Origin: Tiliqua scincoides
Lineage: Eukaryota > Chordata > Lepidosauria > Squamata > Scincidae
Assembly: GCF_035046505.1 (NCBI RefSeq)
Contig: NC_089821.1
Coordinates: 33,218,348 to 33,282,347, forward strand
DNA length: 64,000 nt
Reading direction: 5' to 3'
This document shows, one piece after another, positions 1-11,679 of this stretch. Within the stretch, counting starts at the first letter, position 1. Each line of letters starts with the position of its first letter. Position numbers and translations under genes: made by a program. The notes beneath the pieces were generated by a model. The model was not told the origin of the DNA and did no database searches. It saw only the letters and a program-made list of their open reading frames with translations.

Positions 1-1304
1 TACATGTCTATGAGGATACAAGTTCCATGAATATTGGAGAAGGGGGAAAAATCAGAGTGCCTGTTAGCATTCAAGTATTACTTGTAAAATACTCAATACC
101 CCCCTCACAGAGATCCTCCGGTTTTTCCACTTATCTTTGGTATGCACACAGCATTCCTTTTTGCTGGCAGAGCAGAGTGGTGGCACTGACAACAGCTGGA
201 GAGGCTCTCTTGAGATGAAACAGGTGTTGCATGGCAGCAATTAGGGAGAAAGCAAGGAGGCCAAATAACAGGGAATTGCCAAGAGCTAAATTCGCCCCTC
301 AGGGATGTTGTCTGACCTCAAGGAAGTCCGCGAGACACCCCACCGGACTGAAAGGCAAAGCGCGTTCCTAATCATGCATGCTAACCATATCCCAGTAATG
401 TCTTGCTTCATATTCTGGGTGGTAATGAAATCTCTCTCAAATTTATAACTACTGTAAATAATGGCATAAGAAACAAAGATCACACTGCAGCCGGCTTTCA
501 GCTTGCTTAAATTGAAAGGATGTCCATTTGAAAATTTGGCTGTCAATAAAAAGGAAGCCAGGCAATTTCATGCCACAGTAGTTAAAGGCAGCCAGTGTTC
601 TGGTCACTGGTAAGTACAATGTTGTTGCTAATGTCTCCAGTAACTGCTAATTTACTCTTCCATTTTGCTCCTCTACATCAGCCACAAAGGGAGCTGACTC
701 CAATTATTTTTCAGACAGAGCCCAGGCTGGTGTTTACCATTATCTCCCTGACAACCCCCTTCGTGTGACAACATTATGCAATGTAATTGCAAAGCTGCTT
801 CATCTCGCTGGGGTTGTTATTTTCGGTTATTTTTCCCAAGGTCAAGGATAATAATTAAGGGATTGGAATGCCTGCAACACAACCTTGTTATGTACAAAAA
901 ATAACTCCAATAACGCACACAGTGTTCCCATGCGAGGAGATTTCTGTCCTGTTAAGAAGTGCTAGAAGATCATTTGAAAGGAGTTGGGGGGGAGGGGAAC
1001 ACTAGGGGATAATTTATTCTGAACAGTGTCCAGAGGACAAAACTTTGTGAGGTTTTAAGTATAAGAATATAATAGCTGAATCATCATATAGATACAGCCA
1101 GTTCCTGGATTTTTTCTCTTTGTCATATTCTGGCATGACCAAGAAATGGAATCCCTTTTAAAGGAAGGGATGTGGCTATGCAACTAGACATGACCTCAGT
1201 TGTCACTAGTGTCTATCCTGTTCTATACAATAAAGTGAGCAAGCAGTAGTCTGGGATACAGCAGAGATGGCAGGGCCATCCCCTGCTCCAGGCACCAGGT
1301 AAAC
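1..1304. other. Intergenic DNA upstream of LMO2, no gene
   Basis: Only short open frames without family resemblance are present, and no recognised repeat. The part at about 560-960 is treated separately as possible regulatory DNA. Confidence 0.5.
560..960. promoter_or_regulatory. Possible conserved non-coding element
   Basis: This stretch is free of the repeats that crowd the rest of the window. It has the texture of vertebrate conserved non-coding DNA: mixed AT-rich homeobox-like cores (TAATTA, ATTATGCAAT, TAATTAAG) and no microsatellites. Distal LMO2 enhancers and a distal promoter are known upstream of the gene in mammals. The assignment is by texture only and needs an alignment. Confidence 0.22.
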
Positions 1305-1307
1305 TAA

Positions 1308-1486
1308 GGGCCCAATCCTATCCAACTTCCCAGCACCGATGCATCCACAATGCAGCCCCAAGATAAGGGGAAAATATTCCTTACTTTGAGGAGGCCTCCA
1401 TGAGTGCCCACCACCACCACAGGATGCAGCACATGCCCTGTTGGCATAGCTGAATCAGCACTTGAAAATTGTATAGGACTGGGCCC
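1308..1486. mobile_element. Harbinger-like foldback MITE
   Basis: A 179-bp element with terminal inverted repeats GGGCCCAATCCTATCC at the left and the complement of GGGCCCAGTCC at the right. It is flanked by TAA on both sides (1305-1307 and 1487-1489), which fits the three-base TWA target duplication of PIF/Harbinger elements. The interior is partly self-complementary (CCAGCACCGATGC against its counterpart near 1460). No coding capacity. Confidence 0.72.
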
Positions 1487-1489
1487 TAA

Positions 1490-3534
1490 TTCTCATCCTA
1501 GCAATATCCCCATTTGCTGTCCACTCCTATAGGGAAAGTAAGGAAGTGAACTTGGGTACACCATTACAGTGGTGGAAAAACTGCCCACCCCCAACAAAGT
1601 ATGCCCTGACAGTCTCTGCTTGTCCCTTTCCATCCATGCCTGGATAGTACAGTTCCTCCCTTCCGCATGCCTCTCTTACTGCCACTGGATGTTTATAGGT
1701 ATTAGAGCCAATATGTCTTTGACTAAACACATAAAGGTGTTACTAAAGGTGGGTTTGTTCTTCTGGGTTTGGCATTTACCTTGGAAACTACCGCAGTAAT
1801 CTTCAAACCCCTTTATAAACAGAAAGAACTAGCAATGTGAACTGACAATGATGATGATGCCTAAGATTTTCCTGGAGTTATCATATAAATTATGTTCAGA
1901 GGCAGTATAATTTTGAGAATAGATGCTCAGGATAAACATCAAAAGATGGCTGTCATACAGTCATGGCCTGCTTGAGAACTTGAAGAACTGGTATCTCCAA
2001 GACATACCTGGAAATAGTGCTTGATTAGATGGGCCACTGGCCCGATACGAAAGGAAAATTCTTACATTCTTACAACCAGCTGATAACATTAAAACACCTA
2101 ATCGTTGAAATCAAAGTGAAAAAGAACTGTATCTGCTAATATTGATATCTACAATCATGAGCCCTATGTACACTATGGATCATAATGGGAACACATCTAT
2201 GTGACTACTCTGTAGGGACCTGGTTGCACATCCAGTGCATCCTTGTCTCCAAATGTCCATATACTGTACATTCACAACCATAGCTTGATCTGGTCTTGAT
2301 CTGGTCTTTCTGGTCTTGCCACCAGAAAACATTAGCAGGAGTTACATGAGAATCTATGAAAACTTGCATATTTTTGTTTGGTTCATTTCCCACACATATC
2401 GTTTACTTCAAAAGAACATAACTTCAGTCTCTAAAATTCTGTCTTCTAGCAAAGAATATGGTGAAATCTTGCACTAACATTAACCTGTTGTTTATAAAGC
2501 ACTTGGAAAATGGAAAGGGCTTCATACAGCTTTACAATTATTATGGAAAAGAATTCTCTCAGAAGGATGAAATCATTCTGCTGAGTCTCTAATTGCCTGA
2601 TAATTCCCATCTATATTTCCCCTAGAGTAAAGCCCAATGCCTGTGTTTGCAGTGAGTGGCTCTTTTGAAGCTAGATTCCTGCTCTGATATCCTTTTTACC
2701 CTTTGGTGATTGTAACCACCAACCAAACCTGTAAGTAGTGACAGCAATGGCAACAGGAAAAGAGTAAAAGTATTGGCACAAAGAAAGTGCAAATCACTTA
2801 GAAGGCTGACACTGATGAGCAATGGCCTTCTAGAAGGAGGGAGTCTGCAATAATTGGATCCCACTTGTGTGCAAGGCAGAAAGGTCTTGATGGGAGCAAA
2901 AGAAATCAATGAAACAAGATAAAGGCAGGATGAGGGCAGGGGGACGCTGCACATATGGCACCAGTAAAACATTTCTCCATTTTCTTGGGTCTTATAACTT
3001 AGTTTTCATTATCTGTAGTGTGGGCGGCAGTGTATCCTCTTTCCTGGTTAATTTCATAATTGTTGGCCAATAAAAGAAATAAGAAAAATGGTGTATTCAC
3101 TAGGTACACAGTCTTCCAAACTATTCCCTGTACATCTCCCTTTCATTTCAGGGTATGCTAGGCAAGAACAGTTCAAACTCCGCATTTTCTTTTTGCATGA
3201 CAGTTCTAGCAGCCATTTCAGTGTATTGTGAGTTTCATCCAGTTATTCTGAGAACTCTTGGCCCCAAATTAGGCAAAAAGTGTTGAACATTACAATTCTT
3301 AACCCAGCACAATGCAAGAATAAGTTTTAGGTACAAACATTCAAATATACCCAGATCCCCACCTACCCGAGTGTAGGGGATTTTGCAGGGACCTTGCACT
3401 TAAGCTTGGTCAGGCAATTGTTAATTGGCTACCAAAATTCACTGAGATGGTGGAACAAAACAACACAAATTCAGGCCCGCCCTGATGGATTATGAAGGAC
3501 TGTGTTCAGGTGAAGGTCAGATTGTGCTGACTTG
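1490..3534. other. Intergenic DNA, no gene recognised
   Basis: No coding exon or clear full repeat was recognised apart from the short CR1 remnant at 2018-2072. Confidence 0.45.
2018..2072 (+). mobile_element. CR1 LINE 3' end remnant
   Basis: The words GATTAGATGGGCCACTGGCC followed by ATTCTTACATTCTTAC match the 3' end and 8-bp tail seen in the longer CR1 copies here (for example 24650-24718). Only about 55 bp can be recognised. Confidence 0.5.
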
Positions 3535-3542
3535 CCCTAGAT

Positions 3543-3905
3543 CAGTGTTTCTCAAACTGTGGGTCGGGACCCACTAGGTGGGTCGCGAGCCAATTTCAGG
3601 TGGGTCCCCATTCATTTCAATATTTTATTTTTAATATATTAGACCTGATGGTCCCATGGTATGTGACTGCATCTGGGGAAATGTTACAGACCTGTACTTT
3701 TAACAAGCTACTATGTATATTCTTTTAACAATGATAATAAATGGGACTTACTCCTGAGTAAGTGTAGGTAGGATTGCAGCCTAGGATTGTTAAAAATGGT
3801 CCTGCTTGATTATGTCACTTCCGGTCATGACATCACTTCCGGCAGGTCCTGACAGATTCTCATTCTAAAAAGTGGGTCCTGGTGCTAAATGTGTGAGAAC
3901 CACTG
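3543..3905. mobile_element. hAT-type non-autonomous element (family A)
   Basis: A 363-bp element starting CAGTGTTTCTCAAACTGTGG and ending TGAGAACCACTG, so the ends are inverted repeats. It is flanked by CCCTAGAT and CCCTTGAT, an 8-bp target duplication with one mismatch, which is typical of hAT transposons. The same family recurs at 12304, 18607 and 47942. Its middle (about 3735-3785) contains the word GGGACTTACTCCTGAGTAAG, also found as a separate short repeat elsewhere in the window. Confidence 0.85.
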
Positions 3906-4055
3906 CCCTTGATCACTATATATTAGTCTCAAATGAAAAATTATGTTCTCCAATGCTAAGTGAAATTCTTCATCCAGGCATTGAGATCTCAGTACAGTAA
4001 ACACTTTAAAAAGTGTTTGTCCTGATTAGTACATTGTTCAATTTATATGACTTTT

Positions 4056-4511
4056 GGCCGAATCCTGTTCAGGTCCTATGGCAGCGGATCTTGGCAACCA
4101 TGGCCATTAAGCCCCATTCCATTAGCGCAAAAGCAGTGCCACTGCTGGTCAGTTTGGAGCCACCAGCACAAACATTTGGAGGCTCTGCACACTTGTAAGC
4201 AGCTCCTGGACACCCCACTGGAGCAGGTAATGTGGCGGCAGGGGCTGTCCAGGGGTGGTTTGAGGGAGAATTGTGGCAAGGACCAGGCTGAACTGGAGAC
4301 AGGAGGGAGAGGACCTTCATGGTAGCAGAGCATACCAAGATCCTATCCCCTTTTTCCTGGCCTGATACTCTGTCCAAAGCTCCTTGGACGTATGCCAGCT
4401 AAATAGACAGCCTCCCCTGGACTGTCTGGTTGCCCCACCATCACTGCATGCGGCACATGTTCCATCAGTGCCACTGCATTGCTTAGAAAGAAGGGGGTAG
4501 GATTGAGCTAC
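4056..4511. mobile_element. Degraded Harbinger-like foldback element
   Basis: The left end GGCCGAATCCTGTTC and the right end GTAGGATTGAGC resemble the inverted CAATCCTA-type ends of the other Harbinger-like copies. The GC-rich interior, with open frames on both strands, fits the self-complementary members. The ends are decayed and no clean target duplication is visible. Confidence 0.4.
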
Positions 4512-5499
4512 CTAGGAACCCCCATCTCTCAGCGTCTGTGCTGCCCCCATTTGTAAACAGCATCCTCCCTTCTCAGAGTTGTTTTGATATATTTACTTTC
4601 ATTTCTTTCTTGCCCTACCTCATTAACACTGGTGGGTTCTACCATCTATATATCATTTTATTCTTCCCCAAATCTCCTGAGAGGTCTTCCTCTCAGGTAG
4701 GACAGGCTAAGCCTCTGGGAGAGGGAGGACAGGCTAAGAACTCATGACCCAGTATGGAGGGATATGTTCAGAAAAATTATATGGTGGATGTTTTTCTGGA
4801 ACATACAGCTCAGAATTAATGTAGGGAATTGCACTTTTCCATGGAAAACTACTTCTTACATGTAGAAAATTAGCACATTAGTTCTAGCCTAGCCCTTTCC
4901 TCTACATGCTACTTTTCTATATGCGCAGACTGGTGCAGAAAGAATTCTACCATGGGATGAACACAGAGATCAGCTCTTCTTCAAGGCCATCCAATAAGTT
5001 TCCCATGTCCCAACTCAAAAGGCTCCCTATGGCATAACACTTAAAGCAATGTTATTAACTGCTCTGAGTTGTGATGATAGAGTTGAATATAGCTCTGAAT
5101 AGGGAGTGAGGTTTCCAAAGCCTGTGAACCATGATTCATCACAAATTTCCAAAGCAATTAATGTTATATCCAGCTCTCCTTACTCAGAGAAGGCTCCATT
5201 GCAGCCTGTTCTTTTCTGCTAAGCTTATAAAGAATGATGCATAGCAGCTCTTTCCTTGTAAAGCTGCAGGCAAAAACTTATACATTCCCACATATGAAGG
5301 AAAGAGCACTTGGAATGATATAGTGTGCCAAGTTACCAGATAAAAGAGCTTTGAGAAGCCTTGAAAAGATAGCAGATTTAAAAGAAGGAATTGTTTTTAT
5401 ATGTTGCCTTTCACACTTGAGAGATCCCAAAGCAGTATTGTTCAGAGTAATGTGATAGATATTGGTAGTGTAATAGCTTGCCACAGCCACTATATGACC
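4512..5499. other. Intergenic DNA, nothing recognised
   Basis: No gene, RNA or repeat could be supported here. Confidence 0.45.
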
Positions 5500-5582
5500 A
5501 ACAATAGAATAATAGAATTATAGTGTTCCATGAAACTTTAAGGGTCGTCAAGTCTTCTCTGCTGTACTCTTGCAGGGTTACC
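5500..5582 (-). mobile_element. Old CR1 3' end remnant
   Basis: AATAGAATAATAGAATTATAG followed by a GGGTCGTCAAGTC block resembles the classic amniote CR1 3' end (ATCATAGA tail, then a GGTCATCTAGTCC-like block), read on the minus strand. It is strongly diverged, unlike the TTCTTATG-tailed CR1 copies. Confidence 0.38.
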
Positions 5583-5848
5583 TATGTCTAAAGCTGCAAT
5601 CCCATGCACAGAATGCTGGCTTGCCATCAAAAGCTTGTGAGAACAGGATAGTTTTCAATGATGCTGAAAAGATTACAGTGCTGACAACAGGTGAATTTGC
5701 CTGAGAGAGGGAGTTCCATAACTGAGATGCCGTCACAGGAAAGGCTGTTTCACTTGTGGCCTGCCACCTGCCTGATGTTTGAGGGTGATCTGATACCAGA
5801 TGCAGGATTTCAGATGATGTTCTCAGCAGATCTGGGTATGGAGCAGAC

Positions 5849-5985
5849 TAACATTCATTCATTCATTCATTCATTCATTCATATGCTGCCTTTCTCGAAG
5901 ACCTATGAACTTGAGTCACATAGAATCAAGGCAGTTTGCACAGGCAGGCTGACCATAAACCCCAGGGTTGTTTTTTGTTTTTGTT
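5849..5985 (-). mobile_element. SINE 3' end fragment with ATTC microsatellite
   Basis: An (ATTC) run at 5852-5882 leads into ATGCTGCCTTTCTC ... CAAGGCAGTTTGCACAGGCA and GACCATAAACCCC. This parallels the 3' half of the SINE at 52203-52560 (ACCGCCTTTCTT ... CAAGGCGGTTTACAAAGGCA). It is therefore the tail of the same SINE family, with the microsatellite grown from its simple tail. Confidence 0.6.
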
Positions 5986-6023
5986 TTCAGATGGGGCTTT
6001 TACAAGTGTTATTCAATGAGAGA

Positions 6024-6073
6024 AACTCATAGGATCTTCCATTTTCAAAACTCATAGGATCCTCCATTTTCCA
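6024..6073. repeat. 25-bp tandem duplication
   Basis: AACTCATAGGATCTTCCATT at 6024 is followed 25 bp later by AACTCATAGGATCCTCCATT; the two units differ at about two positions. Confidence 0.8.
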
Positions 6074-6309
6074 AGATGCATTCTAGGGTGAAGCTGGGAG
6101 GAGAAAGGAACCTCTGTGTGACCTGGGAGTGGGTCTTTCTGGGATAAAAATCACTGTAGAGGCTTGGGAACATTGCAGTTTGGCTACAAAAGGTAGGATA
6201 ACTTATAGTGGTGCTTTTTGTGTATTTGAAGGAATTTAAAATTGGACCCCAGTATCCAGATCTATGGGAGGTTCCAGAATGGAACCCCCACAGATACTGG
6301 GGTCCCATT

Positions 6310-6446
6310 GTTCATACTCAAGTCCCGCTATACATACTCAAGTCACCTTGAGTGCCCCTTCTTAGGGAGAAAGGCAGATGGATGGATGGATGGATGGATG
6401 GATGGATGGATGGATGGATGGATGGATGGATGGATGGATGGATGGA
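6310..6446 (+). repeat. L2/SINE-type tail with (GATG)n microsatellite
   Basis: CACCTTGAGTGCCCCTTCTT followed by AGGGAGAAAGGCAG is the stem of the L2/SINE 3' tail. It passes directly into about 17 uninterrupted GATG units at 6377-6446. The array has evidently grown from the retroposon's simple tail. Confidence 0.75.
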
Positions 6447-6486
6447 TCTGGTCTAAATGATATGATTATTATGCTATTAAAAATAC

Positions 6487-6790
6487 AGGAGTGTGTCTCT
6501 TAACAACCTTCCCTTTAACAATGGACCACATATACAATGGTGGTCAAAGCACAACAAAGAAGCTCTTAATGAGGCAGTCAGGTTTCCTGTAGCTTCTAGC
6601 AGAGTGTCTGTTTACACAATAAGGAGATAATGCAAAGAAGAGGCAAGCTATCTCCAGTAGCCTGTGCAGCCAGCTAGTGTCTGACAGGGAGTGTCTGTTT
6701 ACACAACAAAGGCACTAGATTGGATGGCATGTTCACTTAACGACCTAATCTCATAACAACAGGATCAGAGAATGTATCTCCATTGTTACA
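6487..6790. mobile_element. Possible Tigger-like DNA transposon remnant
   Basis: CTTAACAACCTTCCCTTTAAC near the left and CACTTAACGACC with CATAACAACAGGATC near the right recall the TTAACGACC-type ends of pogo/Tigger elements. An internal repeat GTGTCTGTTTACACAA occurs twice (about 6605 and 6693). Ends and target duplication are not clear. Confidence 0.3.
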
Positions 6791-7090
6791 TTACACTTGT
6801 AATATAATTTAATCACAGGTGAATTGATATTAATTCATGAAGTGGAAAGAAAAGGAAATCACATGTGATAACTCAGCTAAATTCAAAATATTACATGAAT
6901 ATCAAAGGAAAGCATGGATATTCAAAGGAATATCATGAGGAAAGCAAATTGTTTAGTGCAGATTTTCTTCTCCTGACCAGTCAGCTGTTTCTGCACCCAT
7001 TTCCCCTTCAGCCTATCTTATAAGGTTATTAACACTAATAAACCTACTTTCATCAGTTAAACATAGGAAGGGGATCTGCAGGCACATTTA

Positions 7091-7626
7091 CAGCACAATC
7101 CAAAGTTCATGTTGAGCCGGCGCAGCCATCCTTGCGCCAGTTCTGAGTGTTGCAAACATGCCATAAGACATGTTTACGCCTACTTGAGAGCTGGCTAGGC
7201 TGGTGCAGAGGCCCGTGCTAGCTTTGGCAGGCCAGATCCTGAACCTGCACTGGCCAACACAGGTAAGTGTACACCAGGCAGCATGGGGAGAGGGTGGCAG
7301 GAGCGTGATTTGTAGGCAGGGAAAGGGTGTTTCTGGGTGGGATGAGGGTGGAATGGGGAAAGGATTAGGCCTGAGAAGGGGTGGGATCGGTGGCAGTGCA
7401 TGCCATTTCCTAATCCTCTCTCCTGGGCCGGGCAACCCTACTGCGGTTTCCTGGATTTGTGCCAGCTATATACCCTACACATATCTTTGGAGCCCCATAG
7501 GGTGGCTGCAGTTTTACCTGGGGTAAGGGAGAAAATATTCCCTCCAGCCCCCTCCTAAGCTGCATCAGATGCAGCACAGGCCATGCAGCCTGGCTGAGCC
7601 AGTGCAGTTGAGGATTGGTCTGCCCA
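7091..7626. mobile_element. Harbinger-like GC-rich foldback element
   Basis: It starts CAGCACAATCC after TTA (7088-7090) and ends GAGGATTGGTCTGCCC. The GC-rich interior has long open frames on both strands that are shadows of the self-complementary structure, not genes. The right flank does not repeat TTA, so the right end is approximate. Confidence 0.5.
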
Positions 7627-8816
7627 TTGTCAAATCTGGGAGGTCCTACCCAACGGTGACCTATCTGCCAGCAACTGGCAAGTTCCTGTTTCTGCTCACA
7701 CATTACTCTTGCTGGGTCAAAGGCACACATGTGGAAAAGGTAATCAATAACTCTGAGCATGATCTAGGACTCATTTCAAAAGAGAATAGATAGTATCATC
7801 CATCTTAATGAATGCTAATTGAAACTCATCCTGCTTAATTCCCAGTACAAAAAATCTACAGCCCAACAACCTCACAAAACACTGAATCTCAAAAAGCTAC
7901 ATCTACAGGAAAAAAGGATGCTTGTCTTTTCAAGATTGAAACAAGCAGTTTTAATGTCATATTTCTTAACAATATATTCATTATATACCAAAAAATTAAG
8001 CAGAGTTGTACACATTTTACAGAAGAGGAACCTGAAGGAGCATGGGGAACATGAATTTTTAACTGCTTTTTTCAGGTGATTAGAAAAGGCAAATTAAATC
8101 CCATTTTATAGTATTCATTAGCAAAAGGAGGGTTGGTTATAGGGGAAAAACTGTATCTATGAAATAACTACTTACAGATCTGATATAAGAGAAATCTTAA
8201 ATCACTCCTGTGCATCAAGGTTACATTGCAGTGTCCTTTCTTCACTACCTGAAAAGAGTAGCCAGTTAATCCATGTCAGCTTCAGAATGCGGTAAAAATG
8301 CTTATTATGCTTCCTGTTATTTAAGCTATCTGGAAGTGACGCTGTGTGTAGCCATTGAAAGTTTAGGGAGAGAACTTATTTTAGAAGTGAATGGAAATTC
8401 CACTCAGAAAAATGCCATTTGTGTCACTGCAGCTTGAAGCACACTCATCAGTAAAGGGCAGACCTTCGGCTTCATAGTGACGTCTTGTCTCTTTATATCC
8501 TCCCTTATGGTGTGTGGTTTAAAACCCCACCTGCCACATGAAACCTAAAGGTTGCTTTGAGTTTCTGTGATTCAATTACTTAAGGCTCCATGACAACTTT
8601 TATCTTCATGCAGAATTTCCTGCATAACTATTTGTTTAACCAGATTCAATTCAAGTATCAAACACAGTAGACTGAGATATTGATTCTCTGAGGTGTTGGC
8701 CATTTGATTATATTTTCTCATTGCAATTTTTTTTATTTTGAGGCACTGTATATTGAAAATGAAGAGAGCAAACAAACAAGAGAAAGAAGACAGCAAACAA
8801 AAGCCATTGGTGCCAT
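7627..8816. other. Intergenic DNA, nothing recognised
   Basis: AT-rich DNA without recognised genes or repeats. The part 8200-8560 looks repeat-free and could be conserved, but I see no motif that decides this. Confidence 0.4.
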
Positions 8817-9165
8817 TAGAATCTCAGAATCCTTTGCTCCACTGGTCACACCTCCCTCCTGCCCACGCCCTCCCCCAGCATGCCTCTTCCCTGCCCTCCC
8901 TCCACATCCCGCTGCACCAGAATGCCTCCTCCCTGCCTCCCCCATCCCCACAACCTCTTTGCCACCTGGTGGTCCGCACAACCGCGGAGCAGTGGAACAA
9001 TGGCAGTCCACTGGCGCTAGCCCAGCACCGGCCAGCACTGAGCTAGCACCAGCGCTGGATCGGCACTGAAGGCTGCAGACATGCCTTATGGCTCTGTATA
9101 GCAGAGCAAAACTTAGGAAAACACTACTATTTAGTGGGTATGAGGATAGGATTGCACTGGTAGCA
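8817..9165. mobile_element. Degraded Harbinger-like element
   Basis: The right end reads GAGGATAGGATTGCACTG, and an internal word GCTAGCCCAGC is shared with the element at 27542-27896. The left part is a C-rich stretch without a clear end. The open frames on both strands look like by-products of base composition. Confidence 0.4.
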
Positions 9166-10060
9166 CTACTGGGTTTTACTTTAATATAATCACTGCAATA
9201 CATCAAGTGAGTTCCATGTGCGCAACTGATATAGATAATATCTGCTTATCAAAGGCCCACCAAAATTTTTGTTTCTATTGATGTAGTTAGGAATGTGCAT
9301 CCCCTCTCCAGGGCCACTAATCAAGTGCAGCAAGCACAGCTAAGGGTAAGTTCATAGCATGAGTGGTAATTCCACTTTAGCTCTGCATTTCTGTTTTGAT
9401 CCAATATACAACCTTTCTCAGAGAATCAAGTTCAGGAGCAACCACTTCTTCCTGTGTCCAGCAGACGGAGTGAGGAGTGCTGATTGATGACCCTTGTGAC
9501 AACCACAAAGCCACTCTTTCCCTTTCCCACCACAGCCCTGGGCAGGGGCGGGTTTAAAGGTACTACATAAACATTTCACTGGATAGACATGCCAGGTGCC
9601 TGATTTTAAATGGGGGTGGGGGAGGAACAAAAATTAGCTGGACCCAGAGCCATGTATATGCGTCCTTTGAGTAGCGAAAGCAGACTGAAGCAGACTGGAA
9701 AAACCTGCACTGGCTTTAGTTAGGTCCAGTTGAGTCCACCCTAATACTGGATCAGTGGCAATGTGTTAACAATTATACACTGTAAATCTAACAAAATATA
9801 AATTTAAATAGCACTACATCTTAAAGATAGGCCCATCAAAACAATTACAAATAATTGCAAAATTATTTTCATCTGCTTTCTAAAGACATTTGAAATCCTT
9901 ATGTATGCCTTTGGTCCACTTTTAAATTAAATTGCTAATCCATTAAGCCATTTTAACAAAGTCCCCAGCATTTTAATTATTCTGTCTTTCGTGTTTGTTT
10001 TTCCTTCTGAGCTGAGAGGATGTAGCTGACATTAAATGTCCACTATAAAATAATTGAATT
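9166..10060. other. Intergenic DNA, nothing recognised
   Basis: No gene or repeat could be supported. Confidence 0.45.
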
Positions 10061-10229
10061 GGGAGAGTCAAGTCTTTCAGGCAGCAATCCTATGCACACT
10101 TTCACACAAGTAAACATCATTGAAACAGTGGGACTTTATTATTACTTGAAATAAAGTCCCACTGTTTCAATGATGTTTACTTCTGTGAAAGTGTGCATAG
10201 GACTACTGCCTAAAGGACTTGTCTCTCCC
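10061..10229. mobile_element. Near-perfect 169-bp foldback element
   Basis: The left arm begins GGGAGAGTCAAGTCTTTCAG and the right arm ends with its complement (CTGCCTAAAGGACTTGTCTC then TCCC). The two arms of about 80 bp pair with only a few mismatches around a loop near 10144-10150. The core (CCTATGCACACTT ... GTGGGACTTTA) is related to the short palindromic repeat at 38036 and 16661. Confidence 0.8.
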
Positions 10230-10299
10230 AAGCACATAAGCTTGTGCTGTAATTCAGCTTTGTGCATTGGCTGGAAGGAATTGTCAGATCTAGCAATAA

Positions 10300-10400
10300 C
10301 AAATGAGCTGCTATTTTTTAAGGAACTAAATGCATGTTAAAGGTTTCTGGTATATTTCACTAACACTTCTTTATTACTGTACTTATACAAGAATCACTCC
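10300..10400. repeat. Member of a dispersed repeat pair
   Basis: GCTGCTATTTTTTAAGGAAC ... TTTCTGGTATATTTCACTAA then CACTT matches 14120-14250 (CTTCTATTTTTCTAAGGAA ... TTCTGGTGTATTTCGCTAAC) in the same order and orientation. The family was not recognised. Confidence 0.5.
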
Positions 10401-11671
10401 ATCAACCAGTCTCCTCTCTAAACCTCCACAATAGAGACCACATCTTCTCTGATCAAATAGTTCCATTCCCCAGGCATTCTCAGCATTAAGAAAGTACTCA
10501 ACATAAATCTTCTGTGTTGCAGCCCAAACACAGGCTTCTTGTTCTTGCCTTAGGACCAGTTAATTAGATATTAACAAGGATGTAGGGAGTAACATGTTTA
10601 TTATGTGGCACCTGTGGTGCCCCATTGGTCCCACTCAGTGAGCTGAGGTACATGTAGGAGGAGGAAGAGCTTAGAAAGATGGAGTTGGATGGATGGAAAT
10701 GTGCTCCTCCTGGTAGGGCTTCAGAGTCCTGTTGTAGAGAGTGTCTCTGGTTCTCCTTTCCAGGAAGGTCAGCAGACCTGAGCTCCCCATTCCTGTGCCT
10801 GGCCAACTTCATCAGTAGCTGAGAGCAGGGCTTTTAAAACTTGCTGCCTAAGGTGCATGTCTTCCTTGCTTTCCTCTGCCTTTCTCACCCTGCAATATCT
10901 GGATATGGCATCCGGGCCATCTTGCAACAAGGACTCTATCTGAGGCTATGGCGAACTGCACACATTGTCCCAGCTTGGCTCCTGTTGTCTCATTCAGCAG
11001 CAAGACTAACTGGAATGTTATTTGGGCTGGGATGGAGGGGATCAATTTTTCTCCTGGCAGTGAGTCTGTTCCTGGACAGTAGATAATGAAAATGAAATTG
11101 TAACATGGAAAATTACATTTACCCTTGTGTATTTTGAGTTCAAAGCTACTTCAGGGCTCACAGGTGTTATTGCCAAGTTAAATGCATGTATGAACTGTAC
11201 TTTCTACATATACTTCTTCAGTTGTATTTTCTGACATAAATGTTATATGCCAGTAAGAACCTGTGCCTCTCATATACTTAAAAGATTTCTATCCCATTGT
11301 TCCAGAGCCCTTTTTGGCCCGGCTCCATGAGCGAGGGGAGACGGATAGGACTGGGTTCGTAATTCTGTAATACAAACTACTAAAGCAAGCCTCAAGACAC
11401 CCAATGCAAACCATAAAAATCATAAATCCACCAGCAGCAAGAATAAAAACAAGTAACATCCCACCAGCACTAAAATGCTAGCTGTAATAAAAAATGTTTT
11501 CAGCCCCTACCAGACTACCTCTAATGATGGGGCTGTTTTTGGCCCACAAGGGGGGAAAATTCCTTAGCTATAACACCACCACTGAAAAGACCCTGCTTCT
11601 CACCACCACCTCTCTAACTTATAGGTGGCATCACTCTTGAAAAGTGGCACTTTGTTATACTGTCAGAATCC
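10401..11671. other. Intergenic DNA, nothing recognised
   Basis: No gene or recognised repeat. Short open frames here lack any family resemblance. Confidence 0.45.
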
Positions 11672-11679
11672 CCTAACTC

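Noticed and set aside
6242-6460. 72-codon frame ending in repeated DGWM residues
   Set aside because: The peptide is a translation of the GATG microsatellite.
8733-9206. 157-codon minus-strand open frame
   Set aside because: It lies in a C-rich degraded Harbinger-like element; low-complexity composition explains it and no domain is visible.
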